Assembly: GCF_009828925.2 (NCBI RefSeq)
Contig: NZ_WUTY02000001.1
Span: forward strand, 2,944,492-3,008,491
Source of the DNA: Methylicorpusculum oleiharenae
GTDB taxonomy: Bacteria; Pseudomonadota; Gammaproteobacteria; Methylococcales; Methylomonadaceae
Direction of reading: 5' to 3'
DNA: 64,000 nucleotides
Numbering within the stretch: the stretch's first letter is position 1; each line of letters begins with the position of its first letter. The notes beneath the pieces are model-generated. The model had not been told where the DNA came from and ran no database searches. It saw only the letters and a list, made by a program, of their open reading frames with translations. Positions 1 through 8,027 of this stretch are shown in pieces. Both the position numbers and the translations under genes were made by a program.

Positions 1-315
1 AGCGCTGCTTTAGAGGAAGGACTCAGAACCGGTAAAATCGACTGTAGGCAGAATGAGCCTGTCAGTAAGTGAACCATGTCGAAGGATTTTCAAACTCTTC
101 CAACTTGAATGGAGTGCATCGTCCAAACACATTTCCAGACTTTAGTGATTGATACTAACCAATGGCTGCAGATTGCCGCACTGAACGATCGAACAAACAA
201 ACAATCTTGTGTATCAATTTTACGGAATTGAGGTTATTTACAAAAATTTTGCCAATCCCCTAAATTTGCGGGATATTTGAATTTTGTTGCATGCTGTTGG
301 CTGCTTCAAGGGAGC
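1..315. other. Non-coding stretch downstream of ppgK
   Basis: I see no convincing gene, tRNA or repeat here. The only open frame that enters it runs antisense to the kinase gene and has no family resemblance. It is the 3' side of the minus-strand glucokinase gene and may hold its terminator, but no strong hairpin plus T-run is visible. Confidence 0.5.
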
Positions 316-1059
316 TCAGATTGTCTTCGATTTTGCATATAATGCAGCGCCGACAATGCCTGCCTGGTTTAAAAAGGCGGCGGGTTTCACCGGTGTTTGT
401 ACGGTTAATTGTGCATTAAACTTGTCAAACTTTTTACTGGCGCCTCCGCCAAGTATGATGAGATCAGGCCAAAACAGCTTTTCCATGAGGGTCAGATACG
501 TGTTAAAACGGTTACCCCACGATTTCCAGCTCAGATCTTCACTTTTTCGAACAGCATCCGAGGCGTAATGCTCTGCTGATGCGCCATTTTCCAGAAACAA
601 ATGGCCTAATTCAGTGTTGGGCATTAACTTTCCATCAGTAAAAAGTGCAGTACCCAGTCCTGTGCCGATCGTAATGAGCATAACAACACCCGATTGATCG
701 GCGCCTTCGCCAAAATAAATTTCTGCCATACCGGCTGCATCGGCATCATTTACGGCATAACACGTGCAGTGAGTGGTTTCTGTAAACAATTTATCGATAT
801 TGCAGCCTATAAATGATTTCGATATATTGGAGGCGGTTTTAGCGACGCCGTGTTGAATGGCTGCAGGGAAACCGCAGCCTACAGGTCCGTTCCAGTTAAA
901 ATGAGTGACAAGTTGCGCAAGCACTTCTGCAATTGCTTCCGGCGTAGCGGGTTTTGGTGTTTTAATCCTGTGCCGCTCTGTTATCAGTGTGCCCGTTATG
1001 GTGTCAACAATGGCACCTTTAATACCTGAACCACCTATATCTACACCGAGAATATGCAT
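316..1059 (-). CDS. ppgK: Polyphosphate glucokinase (ROK family)
   Basis: Probably phosphorylates glucose to glucose-6-phosphate using polyphosphate (possibly also ATP) in the cytoplasm. The 247-residue protein has the ROK/actin-fold phosphate loop DIGGSGIKG at residues 7-15, the [10 protein letters not shown] segment near residues 104-113 that carries the catalytic Asp in polyphosphate glucokinases, and a second phosphate loop [11 protein letters not shown] near 130-140. The short length and the NDADAAG motif favour PpgK over ordinary ROK glucokinases, and no N-terminal HTH is present, so it is not a ROK repressor. It is divergent from the PEBP gene. The polyphosphate kinase gene ppk1 lies elsewhere in this window, so the polymer is probably available. 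Polyphosphate rather than ATP use is inferred from family resemblance. Confidence 0.85.
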   Translation of the reverse strand: MHILGVDIGGSGIKGAIVDTITGTLITERHRIKTPKPATPEAIAEVLAQLVTHFNWNGPVGCGFPAAIQHGVAKTASNISKSFIGCNIDKLFTETTHCTCYAVNDADAAGMAEIYFGEGADQSGVVMLITIGTGLGTALFTDGKLMPNTELGHLFLENGASAEHYASDAVRKSEDLSWKSWGNRFNTYLTLMEKLFWPDLIILGGGASKKFDKFNAQLTVQTPVKPAAFLNQAGIVGAALYAKSKTI

Positions 1060-1193
1060 GCTACATCCTTAAAATTAGTTATATTGCTTGTGCATTTTAG
1101 GCGAAGCCCCAGCGAATACAACCTTTAAATACGGCTGATTGAAGCTCTTGCAGCGTCTGCAAAGTTGCCGCTATTCAAATCGAGGAGTAAGTG

Positions 1194-1763
1194 ATGAAGC
1201 CAAGCATTAGGCGTTACTTTTGCGGTCTAATTTTTCCTGTCTTTACTTTAATTTTTGCATCAGCTATTCAGGCTGAAGGAGTACAACCTATGACGATGTC
1301 GCTCAGTTCCCCGGATTTTGCTCATCAAGGCGAAATTCCCAAACGCTTTACCTATCAAGGCGAAGACAGCTCACCCGCAATAGAGTGGTCCGGAATTCCG
1401 GTAGAAGCCAAAAGTTTGGTATTAATCGTTGATGATCCCGATGCGCCCGATCCGGCTAAGCCGAAAATGCCCTGGGTGCATTGGATTCTCTATAATATTC
1501 CACCAGCGGCGGCCGGATTGGCGAAGGCAGTTGCACCCGGGAGTTTACCGGCAGGGACGCTGCAAGGTCAAAATGATTGGAAGCGCACAGGATACGGAGG
1601 CCCCTGTCCGCCGATTGGCAGGCATCGTTATTTTCACAAAATATATGCACTGGATTTGGTATTACCCGACCTCAAACAGCCTTCTAAAGCAGAACTTGAA
1701 GCCGCAATGAAAGGGCGCGTTCTTGAACAAGCCGAACTGATTGGGACTTACCAGAAACAATAA
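1194..1763 (+). CDS. Secreted YbhB/YbcL-type PEBP (Raf-kinase-inhibitor-like) protein
   Basis: Phosphatidylethanolamine-binding-protein fold, of uncertain role in bacteria. A signal peptide (basic start, hydrophobic stretch to about residue 25, ending AIQA) suggests export to the periplasm. The mature part begins with the family's typical 'MSLSSPDF' segment, then 'VLIVDDPDAPDP' (about residues 80-92, the anion-pocket Asp-Pro motif) and 'PWVHWILYNIP'. A GTG lies immediately before the ATG. I choose the ATG at 1194 because GAGGAG at 1182-1187 sits 6 nt upstream of it. It is a single-gene unit divergent from ppgK. The family call is firm; function is unknown. Confidence 0.88.
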   Translation: MKPSIRRYFCGLIFPVFTLIFASAIQAEGVQPMTMSLSSPDFAHQGEIPKRFTYQGEDSSPAIEWSGIPVEAKSLVLIVDDPDAPDPAKPKMPWVHWILYNIPPAAAGLAKAVAPGSLPAGTLQGQNDWKRTGYGGPCPPIGRHRYFHKIYALDLVLPDLKQPSKAELEAAMKGRVLEQAELIGTYQKQ

Positions 1764-2348
1764 TGAGGAATAGGGTGTGTATATCAAGCTGGGTGCAGAT
1801 TTTCGAGTTAACTTGACTCTTTAGCGAGTGCCTGTTGTTTAAAGCTAAATTCTGCATTTTAGGTTCAATGACTCAGCAATAAATTGCGCTTGTTTGTTGA
1901 ATCCTCGAAGGAAGCTGGAGCCATCGGTCACCTAAACAAAAGTGAACTTACGTAAGGCAGTCACGGTGGATAAGGTCCTTTAAGCCATCAAAGCCTGATA
2001 TTCTCTCGGCAATTGTTCCTGCATTGCTCTAACTCAATTATCCATGCAGTCGATCGTTAAACCCACCGTGTCAGGATAGTTGTCGCCTCTAAAGTTTATA
2101 AAAAATGCAGACCCGTTATATTGAAAAATTTAAAGGGCAAGCCTTAGCAAAGCTTTCCAAAGGGCCCTCCGGCGCAGTTAATTATGGTGATTTCATTGTC
2201 CCTGATTTCGATTTGTTCATGATTCTCTCCTACCTTTAAAGCTACATAAAAAGTTTAAACTGGTAATTGCGGCATATTGGCACAGGGGTACAAAGAGATG
2301 TGACAAGAATTTTATAACTCTCGCATAGCTTGAACTTGCAGGGTTCGA
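1764..2348. other. Long intergenic region in an accessory patch
   Basis: There is no intact gene of normal size. The only peptide of note is a 44-codon frame with a faint transposase-like start, listed separately. The stretch is AT-rich and looks decayed. It lies between the PEBP gene and the BLUF gene, which converge on it. Confidence 0.5.
2105..2239 (+). pseudogene. Possible remnant of a transposase OrfA N-terminus
   Basis: A 44-codon frame begins MQTRYIEKFKGQALAK, which resembles the first residues of small helix-turn-helix OrfA proteins of IS elements. The similarity ends after about 17 residues and no helix-turn-helix follows. No good Shine-Dalgarno precedes it. The likeliest reading is a decayed insertion sequence fragment; it could also be chance. 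Confidence 0.2.
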
Positions 2349-2792
2349 TCAATGAGAGGTCGATTCGGCCTCGATCAAGTGCTCTTTAAGCAAATCAAAT
2401 ATGTGATCACCCTCCAATAGGGCGGGATCAAAACCCGATTTATTGGTGATGTCTCCGAATTTGGCCGATGCATTAGAATTCGTGCCAAGGTAAGCCATGG
2501 ACCAGTTAGAAAAACTGCGTTCCGACGCTGGCTCGAATGCAAGTATGACGACATGTGAATGTCTTGGATCACACTGAATACGCTCGAAAGTATTCTGTAT
2601 TTCATCATGCGAGCCTTCCAGAACCTGAGCGAAGCACCCAGCGTTGAACATGAGTGCGCCCGTGATGTTCTCAATTGGATTTTTTACTCGGGCACTTGCC
2701 AGAATTTGGTCAATTTCGCGACGAACGGTTGCTTCGTCGCCTGAAATTTCGTTACGGCTGATATATACCAGTCGAAAAAGTGGTGCATTCAT
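2349..2792 (-). CDS. Stand-alone BLUF-domain blue-light sensor
   Basis: Flavin-binding blue-light photoreceptor of the short BLUF type, with no fused output domain. The BLUF fold fills residues 5-100 of 147. The photocycle residues are visible: Tyr10 (LVYIS), Asn42 (ENITGALMF), Gln56 (FAQVLEG), Trp97 and Met99 (NWSMAY). A GTG nine bases upstream (2801) is in frame, but the ATG at 2792 has AAAGGG at better spacing and keeps the usual short N-terminus. It lies 12 nt after the stop of the GGDEF-EAL gene on the same strand, so the two are probably one operon. I infer that the light signal is passed to that c-di-GMP enzyme by protein contact. Confidence 0.93.
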   Translation of the reverse strand: MNAPLFRLVYISRNEISGDEATVRREIDQILASARVKNPIENITGALMFNAGCFAQVLEGSHDEIQNTFERIQCDPRHSHVVILAFEPASERSFSNWSMAYLGTNSNASAKFGDITNKSGFDPALLEGDHIFDLLKEHLIEAESTSH

Positions 2793-2804
2793 TATTTTCA
2801 CCCT

Positions 2805-4448
2805 TTAACTTGGTTTGTTTTTTAGAACCGAGATAAACTCGGCAATCGCCTTAGTGGCAATGGGACGGCTAATAAGATAACCCTGTGCAGACAGACACCC
2901 CCCCGCAGCCAACTCATCAAACTGCTCTTTGGTCTCCACACCTTCGGCAATGGTGGTCATTTTAAGGCTTGCACCTAGGCTAATGATCGCCTGAACCAGT
3001 GCACGTGATTTTGGAGAGCTTTCTCCGCGCACAAAGGATTGATCTATTTTGATTTTGGAGAAGGGGAAGCTGTTTAGATAGCTGAGTGAAGAATAGCCGG
3101 TGCCAAAGTCGTCCATTGCAATACCCACCCCCATATTCTTGATAGCCCAAAGGTGCTTCTGCGCAGTCTCATAGTCCTTCATCATGACGCCTTCGGTGAT
3201 TTCGAGTTCAAGCCGCTCAGGCGCTAGCCCAGTGGTTACAAGAGCATTTCTAACAATGTCGACGATACCCTCGTTTTCGAACTGAATCGGCGATACATTG
3301 ACTGCTACTGAGAAATTGCCGTCCCAACTCATCGCCTCCTTACAAGCCGTGCGCAAAGTCCACTCACCAATAGCATTGATTTCACCCGTTTGTTCGGCTA
3401 ATGGAATGAAATCTGCCGGTGACACGAGGCCGCGTTTTGGATTATGCCAGCGAATCAGCGCCTCAAAGCCCTGCAAAGTGCCGTCTGCCATATTGACTTG
3501 GGGTTGATACATTAAAATAAATTCTTTCAGTCCCAAGGCTCGACTCAAATCGATCTCGAGATTGCGCCGGTCCATTGCCCGTTGTGCGAGTGCGGGTTCA
3601 AAAAATTTGACGATGCCACGACCGGCTGCTTTGGCTTCATACAGAGCGAGATCGGCGTGCTTTAGTAACTCGGCAACGTTATCGGTGCCGTGATTAAGTG
3701 CGGCTATGCCGACGCTTGCGCCTATATTGGCCTGTTGACCCTCTATTAGGAAGGGACGACTCATGAGTTCGACAATACGCTTTGCGACCGATATTGCGCC
3801 GATGGGCTGGAAGCCTATCGTATGTAGCACCACGAATTCATCACCCCCCATCCGAACCACAGTATCATTGTCGCGTGTGGCGGATAGTATGCGCTTGGCG
3901 ACCAGCTTTAACAAAGTATCGCCAGCACCGTGCCCCAGCGTATCGTTGATTTTCTTGAAGCGGTCGAGGTCAATCATGATCACTGCCAGTGATAAAGACT
4001 CGGGACCACTGGGTTGCCAGTTTGCTATCTCATCGTTTAACATCATCCGGTTGCCAAGGCCCGTTAGAGGATCTTGGTGCGCAAGGTTATTTGGTGAAAT
4101 TTTATCTACCAGTGGTTTTGGCACTCGATTGACTGCCAGCATCCGCAAATCATTGCCGGCGGCAATGTGCATTGTCAGTGGCTCTGAGCCGCGTTCAAAG
4201 CGCAATTCAATAATGCCCGGAGAAGGGCAGGCAAATGCTTTGGACAAATCAGAGTTAATTGAATGGAAACGCGACGAAACGTGTTCAGCCAGAACACATC
4301 CGGCCGCAGCTTCGGGAGATGTAATAGAAAACATCTCACAAAATGAAGGATTTGCGCACGCGAGAACTCCGTCCTTTTTAATAACAGCGAATCCAAGCGA
4401 TGATAACTGTGCGGAATTTCCTATAATTTGTGCAAACTCATTTGGCAT
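2805..4448 (-). CDS. PAS-GGDEF-EAL cyclic-di-GMP enzyme
   Basis: Makes and/or degrades c-di-GMP. Of 547 residues, 1-110 look PAS-like and may sense an unknown signal; 120-285 form a GGDEF domain with intact GGDEF at 201-205 and the inhibitory I-site RxxD at 192-195; 295-545 form an EAL domain with EALIRW (329-334), DDFGTGYSSL (446-455), a KIDQSF Lys, EGVE (502-505) and QGY, so the phosphodiesterase site looks intact. Both catalytic signatures are present, and which activity dominates cannot be read from sequence. No membrane segment is seen. It is first in a two-gene unit with the BLUF sensor. Confidence 0.93.
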   Translation of the reverse strand: MPNEFAQIIGNSAQLSSLGFAVIKKDGVLACANPSFCEMFSITSPEAAAGCVLAEHVSSRFHSINSDLSKAFACPSPGIIELRFERGSEPLTMHIAAGNDLRMLAVNRVPKPLVDKISPNNLAHQDPLTGLGNRMMLNDEIANWQPSGPESLSLAVIMIDLDRFKKINDTLGHGAGDTLLKLVAKRILSATRDNDTVVRMGGDEFVVLHTIGFQPIGAISVAKRIVELMSRPFLIEGQQANIGASVGIAALNHGTDNVAELLKHADLALYEAKAAGRGIVKFFEPALAQRAMDRRNLEIDLSRALGLKEFILMYQPQVNMADGTLQGFEALIRWHNPKRGLVSPADFIPLAEQTGEINAIGEWTLRTACKEAMSWDGNFSVAVNVSPIQFENEGIVDIVRNALVTTGLAPERLELEITEGVMMKDYETAQKHLWAIKNMGVGIAMDDFGTGYSSLSYLNSFPFSKIKIDQSFVRGESSPKSRALVQAIISLGASLKMTTIAEGVETKEQFDELAAGGCLSAQGYLISRPIATKAIAEFISVLKNKPS

Positions 4449-4639
4449 ATAAAGGTTATCAAGAATAACTGCGATCTAAAATCAGGGATAATTCGTTCAT
4501 GGTAATAATAATTAAGAATTAATTTTCTCTAACTATTTACGAAACTATAGCAGCTAGCCTTTTTCAAATCTTGTTATTTATGATTGCATTATGAGTTGAA
4601 TGTAAGTAACTATTCATCATTCATCGAGCCTGACAAGAA

Positions 4640-5040
4640 TTACGCAATAAATTCCGGTAGTTTGCCATCCAACAGCAGATTCAAAGCCTGATTTGCCGAG
4701 ACGTTGTTTTTTCGGCAGGTCTAGATGATTGCGCACCCGACAGAAGGTATCGGCGGCAATTTGCGAGCCAATGAAGCGGGATATTTTCTGGTGAGTTTTG
4801 GTCATACGAATGTCCTCCTCACCCAGATTATTGGTAAAGGGAACATTGGGATCGGTCATGAAACGCAAGGTTTCGGATTTATAATGGATGCGCCGTTTCA
4901 TCAGGTTTTGCGATTTGCTGCGCTTAGATCGTCCACACCGACCGGGCGATTTCCGGTGGATCGAGAGCGGGGCATTCATGTTCTGGGACTTTCAACAAGC
5001 TTCGGTAACTTTGAGCAAGGCCGCATCTATCTATTATATT
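4640..5040 (-). pseudogene. Frameshifted relic of an IS66-family transposase
   Basis: The minus strand encodes the C-terminal third of an IS66 transposase: a Gly/Arg/Lys-Ser run, then LRFMTDPNVPFTNN, then GEEDIRMTKTHQKIS and the DTFCRVRNHL segment. This block is highly typical of TnpC of IS66. Just upstream the homology continues in another frame (YRSLLKVPEHECPALDPP), so there is at least one frameshift near 4945. The rest of the gene, the accessory ORFs and the terminal repeats are missing. It is a dead insertion remnant next to the BLUF/GGDEF-EAL pair. Confidence 0.8.
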
Positions 5041-5660
5041 TGCATTAGACTTTCTGCAATGAAGCAGCAATTCTGACCCGCAATTAAATAAATGCTTTTG
5101 ACAGAAACTTTCCAAACAGGGATGTCCAACCGGCCTTGCCTGATAGTTTCATAATTTTGTTGGTAGCCTTAACGAACTCCTCATTAAATGAGAGGACACT
5201 GTCCGCCGTATGAACTATAAAATCTACATTAATCTCTTTGTCTCCTGAAGAACATCAAAGGAAAAATGGACTTATTAATCCATTTGTCAGATTTTTGGAG
5301 AATCGGCAGATCAATTCAACGGGTCAGATTTAATCCATTACGATAAAAATGTTCGCCACCTATATGTCATTAACCGGCTTACTTTTAATTAGCTCGATAT
5401 TGGATATAGAGTGCCATCTCCACAATCAGGGATTCAATTGAAACCAATCGAGTTCAATTAACCAGGTAATTTTATGGATTATTGTTTGATTCATTAATTA
5501 AGCGGTAAGACAACCAAGCATCTCAAAAACTTACTCTAATGGGAAAATTAACTTGTATAAAAAGAAATTCTGAAAAATGCCATGTGTAGCTGTGAAATGG
5601 TCGTCACTTAAGTGCGCAGGAACCCGAATGAAGCTCTTCGAGCCCGTAGTAACAAGCAAT
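5041..5660. other. Gene-poor AT-rich stretch between the IS relic and ssrA
   Basis: I see no supported gene, RNA or repeat. It is on the 3' side of the tmRNA gene, a position where islands often integrate, and carries many in-frame stops on both strands. I did not find a second copy of the tmRNA 3' end here. Confidence 0.45.
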
Positions 5661-5689
5661 AAAAAAGCCCAACTGAAACCAGTTGAGCT
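5661..5689 (-). terminator. Intrinsic terminator of ssrA
   Basis: Read on the minus strand, a 10-bp stem (AGCTCAACTG with CAGTTGGGCT, one G-U pair) closes a 4-nt loop and is followed directly by a run of six T. It starts 9 nt after the CCA end of the tmRNA gene. Confidence 0.9.
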
Positions 5690-5697
5690 TTAAAATT

Positions 5698-6090
5698 TGG
5701 TGGAGGCGGCGGGGATTGAACCCGCGTCCGCAAGTACTCCGCCACAAGATCTACATGCTTATCCTGAACTTTTGATTTAACCGCCAGCTACCCGTCAGGC
5801 CAAGAAAACTGTCAGCGATTCCGTAAGTTTTAGGGCATCAGCTCCGGACTAGCGTCAGCACGATCTTATGTAATATGACCTCTGAGCGTCCCCTCGACTC
5901 CGAAGAGCTTCAAGAACTCTGCGCGCATAAGCACACACAGTCAAAGGAATGGTAGCTGTTTTTAGGCAGCTAAAGCCATTGAGTAGTTTTCGTCATTTGC
6001 GAATACTTTTTTTCAGTAGGTTTTACGAGCTGTACTGTGCTCGGCATGCACTTAAGGTTTCGCTACCCACGTCGAAGCCATGTCGCCCCC
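5698..6090 (-). ncRNA. ssrA: Transfer-messenger RNA (tmRNA), one-piece
   Basis: Rescues stalled ribosomes together with SmpB. The RNA starts GGGGGCGACATGG and ends in the tRNA-like T-arm GGTTCAATCCCCGCC followed by CCTCCACCA, with CCA encoded. The tag reading frame lies at 6000 down to 5962 on the minus strand and encodes ANDENYSMALAA followed by TAA; the resume codon is GCA. The two ends pair to form the acceptor stem, and the single-piece layout is standard for gammaproteobacteria. smpB is not in the window. A promoter and a terminator flank it, so it is an independent transcription unit. Confidence 0.97.
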
Positions 6091-6103
6091 TTAGTGTTTT
6101 GCG

Positions 6104-6133
6104 ATACTATCAGAACAAATGATCAATAAGCAA
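6104..6133 (-). promoter_or_regulatory. Sigma70-type promoter of ssrA
   Basis: On the minus strand TTGCTT (6133-6128) and TAGTAT (6109-6104) are separated by 18 bp. The predicted start is a few bases upstream of the mature 5' end at 6090, consistent with a short 5' leader removed by processing. Confidence 0.6.
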
Positions 6134-6320
6134 ACTTTAAATTTTGGTTTACCCATCGACCGATTCATTAAGATAAAGTCGCTATCGGTTAGTTTAACAA
6201 GCTGGCTTTTAGTTCAACTTTATTTATTTCCAACCTTTACATGGCTTGATATTGGGGTGCCAAAGTCAATTTCAAGTTTTTGTGTAAAAAAACGTAACTA
6301 CTCGCCCCCTTGGAATAGAG

Positions 6321-6417
6321 GATGTAGGTGATTGATTGAAAAGGCTTCTGCAACAGGGATGTTGCAGAGAGCACCAAGGATGGTTTCATGCGTCCTTTGA
6401 AATCAAGCACCTACACC
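6321..6417. mobile_element. 97-bp MITE-like element with inverted ends
   Basis: The outer 24 bases at 6321-6344 and 6394-6417 are inverted repeats agreeing at 20 of 24 positions (core GTAGGTG). Inside is a perfect 8-bp hairpin, TCTGCAAC/GTTGCAGA (6347-6354 with 6361-6368), and a smaller one, ACCA/TGGT at 6373-6384. There is no coding capacity. The structure is that of a non-autonomous transposable or REP-like unit. It lies between ssrA and the GTPase gene; the rest of 6134-6443 holds nothing I can name. Confidence 0.6.
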
Positions 6418-6443
6418 CAATAAAACGGGCTATCAAAAAGAGT

Positions 6444-8027
6444 CTATTCCACCAGCATCCGGGCTAGCGGGTCATTATTGCCGATAGCTTTTGAGTCTGA
6501 GTTTGCTTGTTTGCAATGCGTCATTAATTTTTTGCCATCGGTAATCCGTTGTCGGCGCTGCTTATCGGTTTGTTCCAGGGTTTGAATTACCTCGGCTTCA
6601 AGCAGGTTGAAGGCCAGCGATACGCCTTTTCTCAACCCGTTGAGGGCGGTTTTTTCTTCCGAGGGTAATAGTTTTTTGTGCAGGTAAAATGGCACCAGCC
6701 AAGTGATTGCGATTACCAGTACGCTGTGGATGGCAAATTCGGTTCCCAGATAGTGGGTATGTGTGATATGGCTGTTGTAATACCCGTGTAAGACTTCGTA
6801 GCCGACTAAGCCCATGGCTGTCAGCGGCAGAATAAATTCAGCTATTCGCAGAAACTTTAAAAAAAATCTTTGCATGGCGTGGCCCGGTTTGGCTAGTGCT
6901 TGCCGCAGCGATAATTCAACCTGCTCATGGAGAATCTTTGGCGCTCGAGTCCGCAGAGGCAAAAGCTGTTGTTTGAGTGGCGCAGTCGCCAGATTTTGTG
7001 AGTAGGCCTGAATCAGAAGCTCATCCAGCCCATCTTCGTAAAGTGTTTGTGCCCAATCATCCCACAGCGACAGCCCTTTGGGTCCTGGCATTTGAGCTTT
7101 TTCTGCATAATGCCTGGCCATTTGCACGATAGGCCACTCCATGCCTGTCGTTAGCGTTTGTGCGGTTTTTTTCCACACGGTTTGCCAATGCTCCGTTAAG
7201 GTTGAAAAAGCCTGTTCAGTTCCTAATTGGCCGATGCAGCCGGACAACAATTCATGCATTGCTTCTTTTCTGACGCGAATGCCCCGTTGCTGAAGTTGTT
7301 GTATGGTGCGTTCGGTCGCCATTGTCTCAATCGTGGCTTGCAGTGTTGGAAAATCATCGGGCATTTCAATGCCGCAAGCCGTTTTAAAGACCAGGGGATC
7401 GGTAAATCCCGCGCTGCCCAATTGTTGCTTGAACGCGTTCAGCTGGATGCTGTCTGCCCGGTCCCATTGATTCATTACGAAGACCCAGGCATGCCGGGCG
7501 CCTTCACTCTGCAGAAGACGCCAGGCTTTATTGTCGCGGTAGCGTTCCGGACTGACCACATAAATCAGCAAGTCAATATGGGGTAACCAGCCCATGACGA
7601 TTTCCTTGTTATGCGCTTCGACACTGTCGAAATCCGGCATGTCTATCCATACCACCGCTTTTTTACCGGATTCATCATGCGTTGCGATACGGATTTTATC
7701 CAAGGGCAGCGAGTCGGGCAGTTTTTGGAGTTGAACATCTTTGTGACAGTAAACCGTGACTTCTTTGGATGTGGGTCTTTCCAGTCCTGTTTTGGCAATA
7801 GCCTGATTGGCCAGACGGTTGAGCAGTGTGCTTTTTCCAACGCCTGTGCCGCCCATAAAAGCAACGATAAGTGGCCGAAACTGCGGATGCGAGAGCAGGT
7901 TTTCGGGGTTTGCCGCTTCCAGATCATTCAGCGTTTTGGCACAGCTAGCGTCAATCCAGCCTTCATCGGTCACCAGGCTGATCCAGCTTTTCGTGTGTTG
8001 AATCAATTCAGAGTAATCGTAATCCAT
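6444..8027 (-). CDS. Membrane-associated GTPase, downstream partner of a GTPase pair
   Basis: A P-loop GTPase of the TrmE-Era-EngA-YihA-Septin/dynamin-like assemblage whose exact family I cannot name. Of 527 residues, the G1 loop GGTGVGKST is at 59-67, a G3-like DMPDFDS at 129-135 where Asp132 replaces the usual Gly of DxxG, and a G4-like NQWD at 186-189. A long helical middle is followed by two predicted membrane helices near 395-413 and 432-449. The basic C-terminal tail has coiled-coil character. It overlaps the upstream GTPase gene by 20 bp, so translation is probably coupled. A membrane-remodelling or stress role is only a guess. Confidence 0.75.
   Translation of the reverse strand: MDYDYSELIQHTKSWISLVTDEGWIDASCAKTLNDLEAANPENLLSHPQFRPLIVAFMGGTGVGKSTLLNRLANQAIAKTGLERPTSKEVTVYCHKDVQLQKLPDSLPLDKIRIATHDESGKKAVVWIDMPDFDSVEAHNKEIVMGWLPHIDLLIYVVSPERYRDNKAWRLLQSEGARHAWVFVMNQWDRADSIQLNAFKQQLGSAGFTDPLVFKTACGIEMPDDFPTLQATIETMATERTIQQLQQRGIRVRKEAMHELLSGCIGQLGTEQAFSTLTEHWQTVWKKTAQTLTTGMEWPIVQMARHYAEKAQMPGPKGLSLWDDWAQTLYEDGLDELLIQAYSQNLATAPLKQQLLPLRTRAPKILHEQVELSLRQALAKPGHAMQRFFLKFLRIAEFILPLTAMGLVGYEVLHGYYNSHITHTHYLGTEFAIHSVLVIAITWLVPFYLHKKLLPSEEKTALNGLRKGVSLAFNLLEAEVIQTLEQTDKQRRQRITDGKKLMTHCKQANSDSKAIGNNDPLARMLVE

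Noticed and set aside
284-568. 94-codon plus-strand frame
   Set aside because: Lies antisense to ppgK almost throughout; no family resemblance.
6119-6331. 70-codon plus-strand frame upstream of the GTPase gene
   Set aside because: Overlaps the ssrA promoter and the MITE-like element; no family resemblance.
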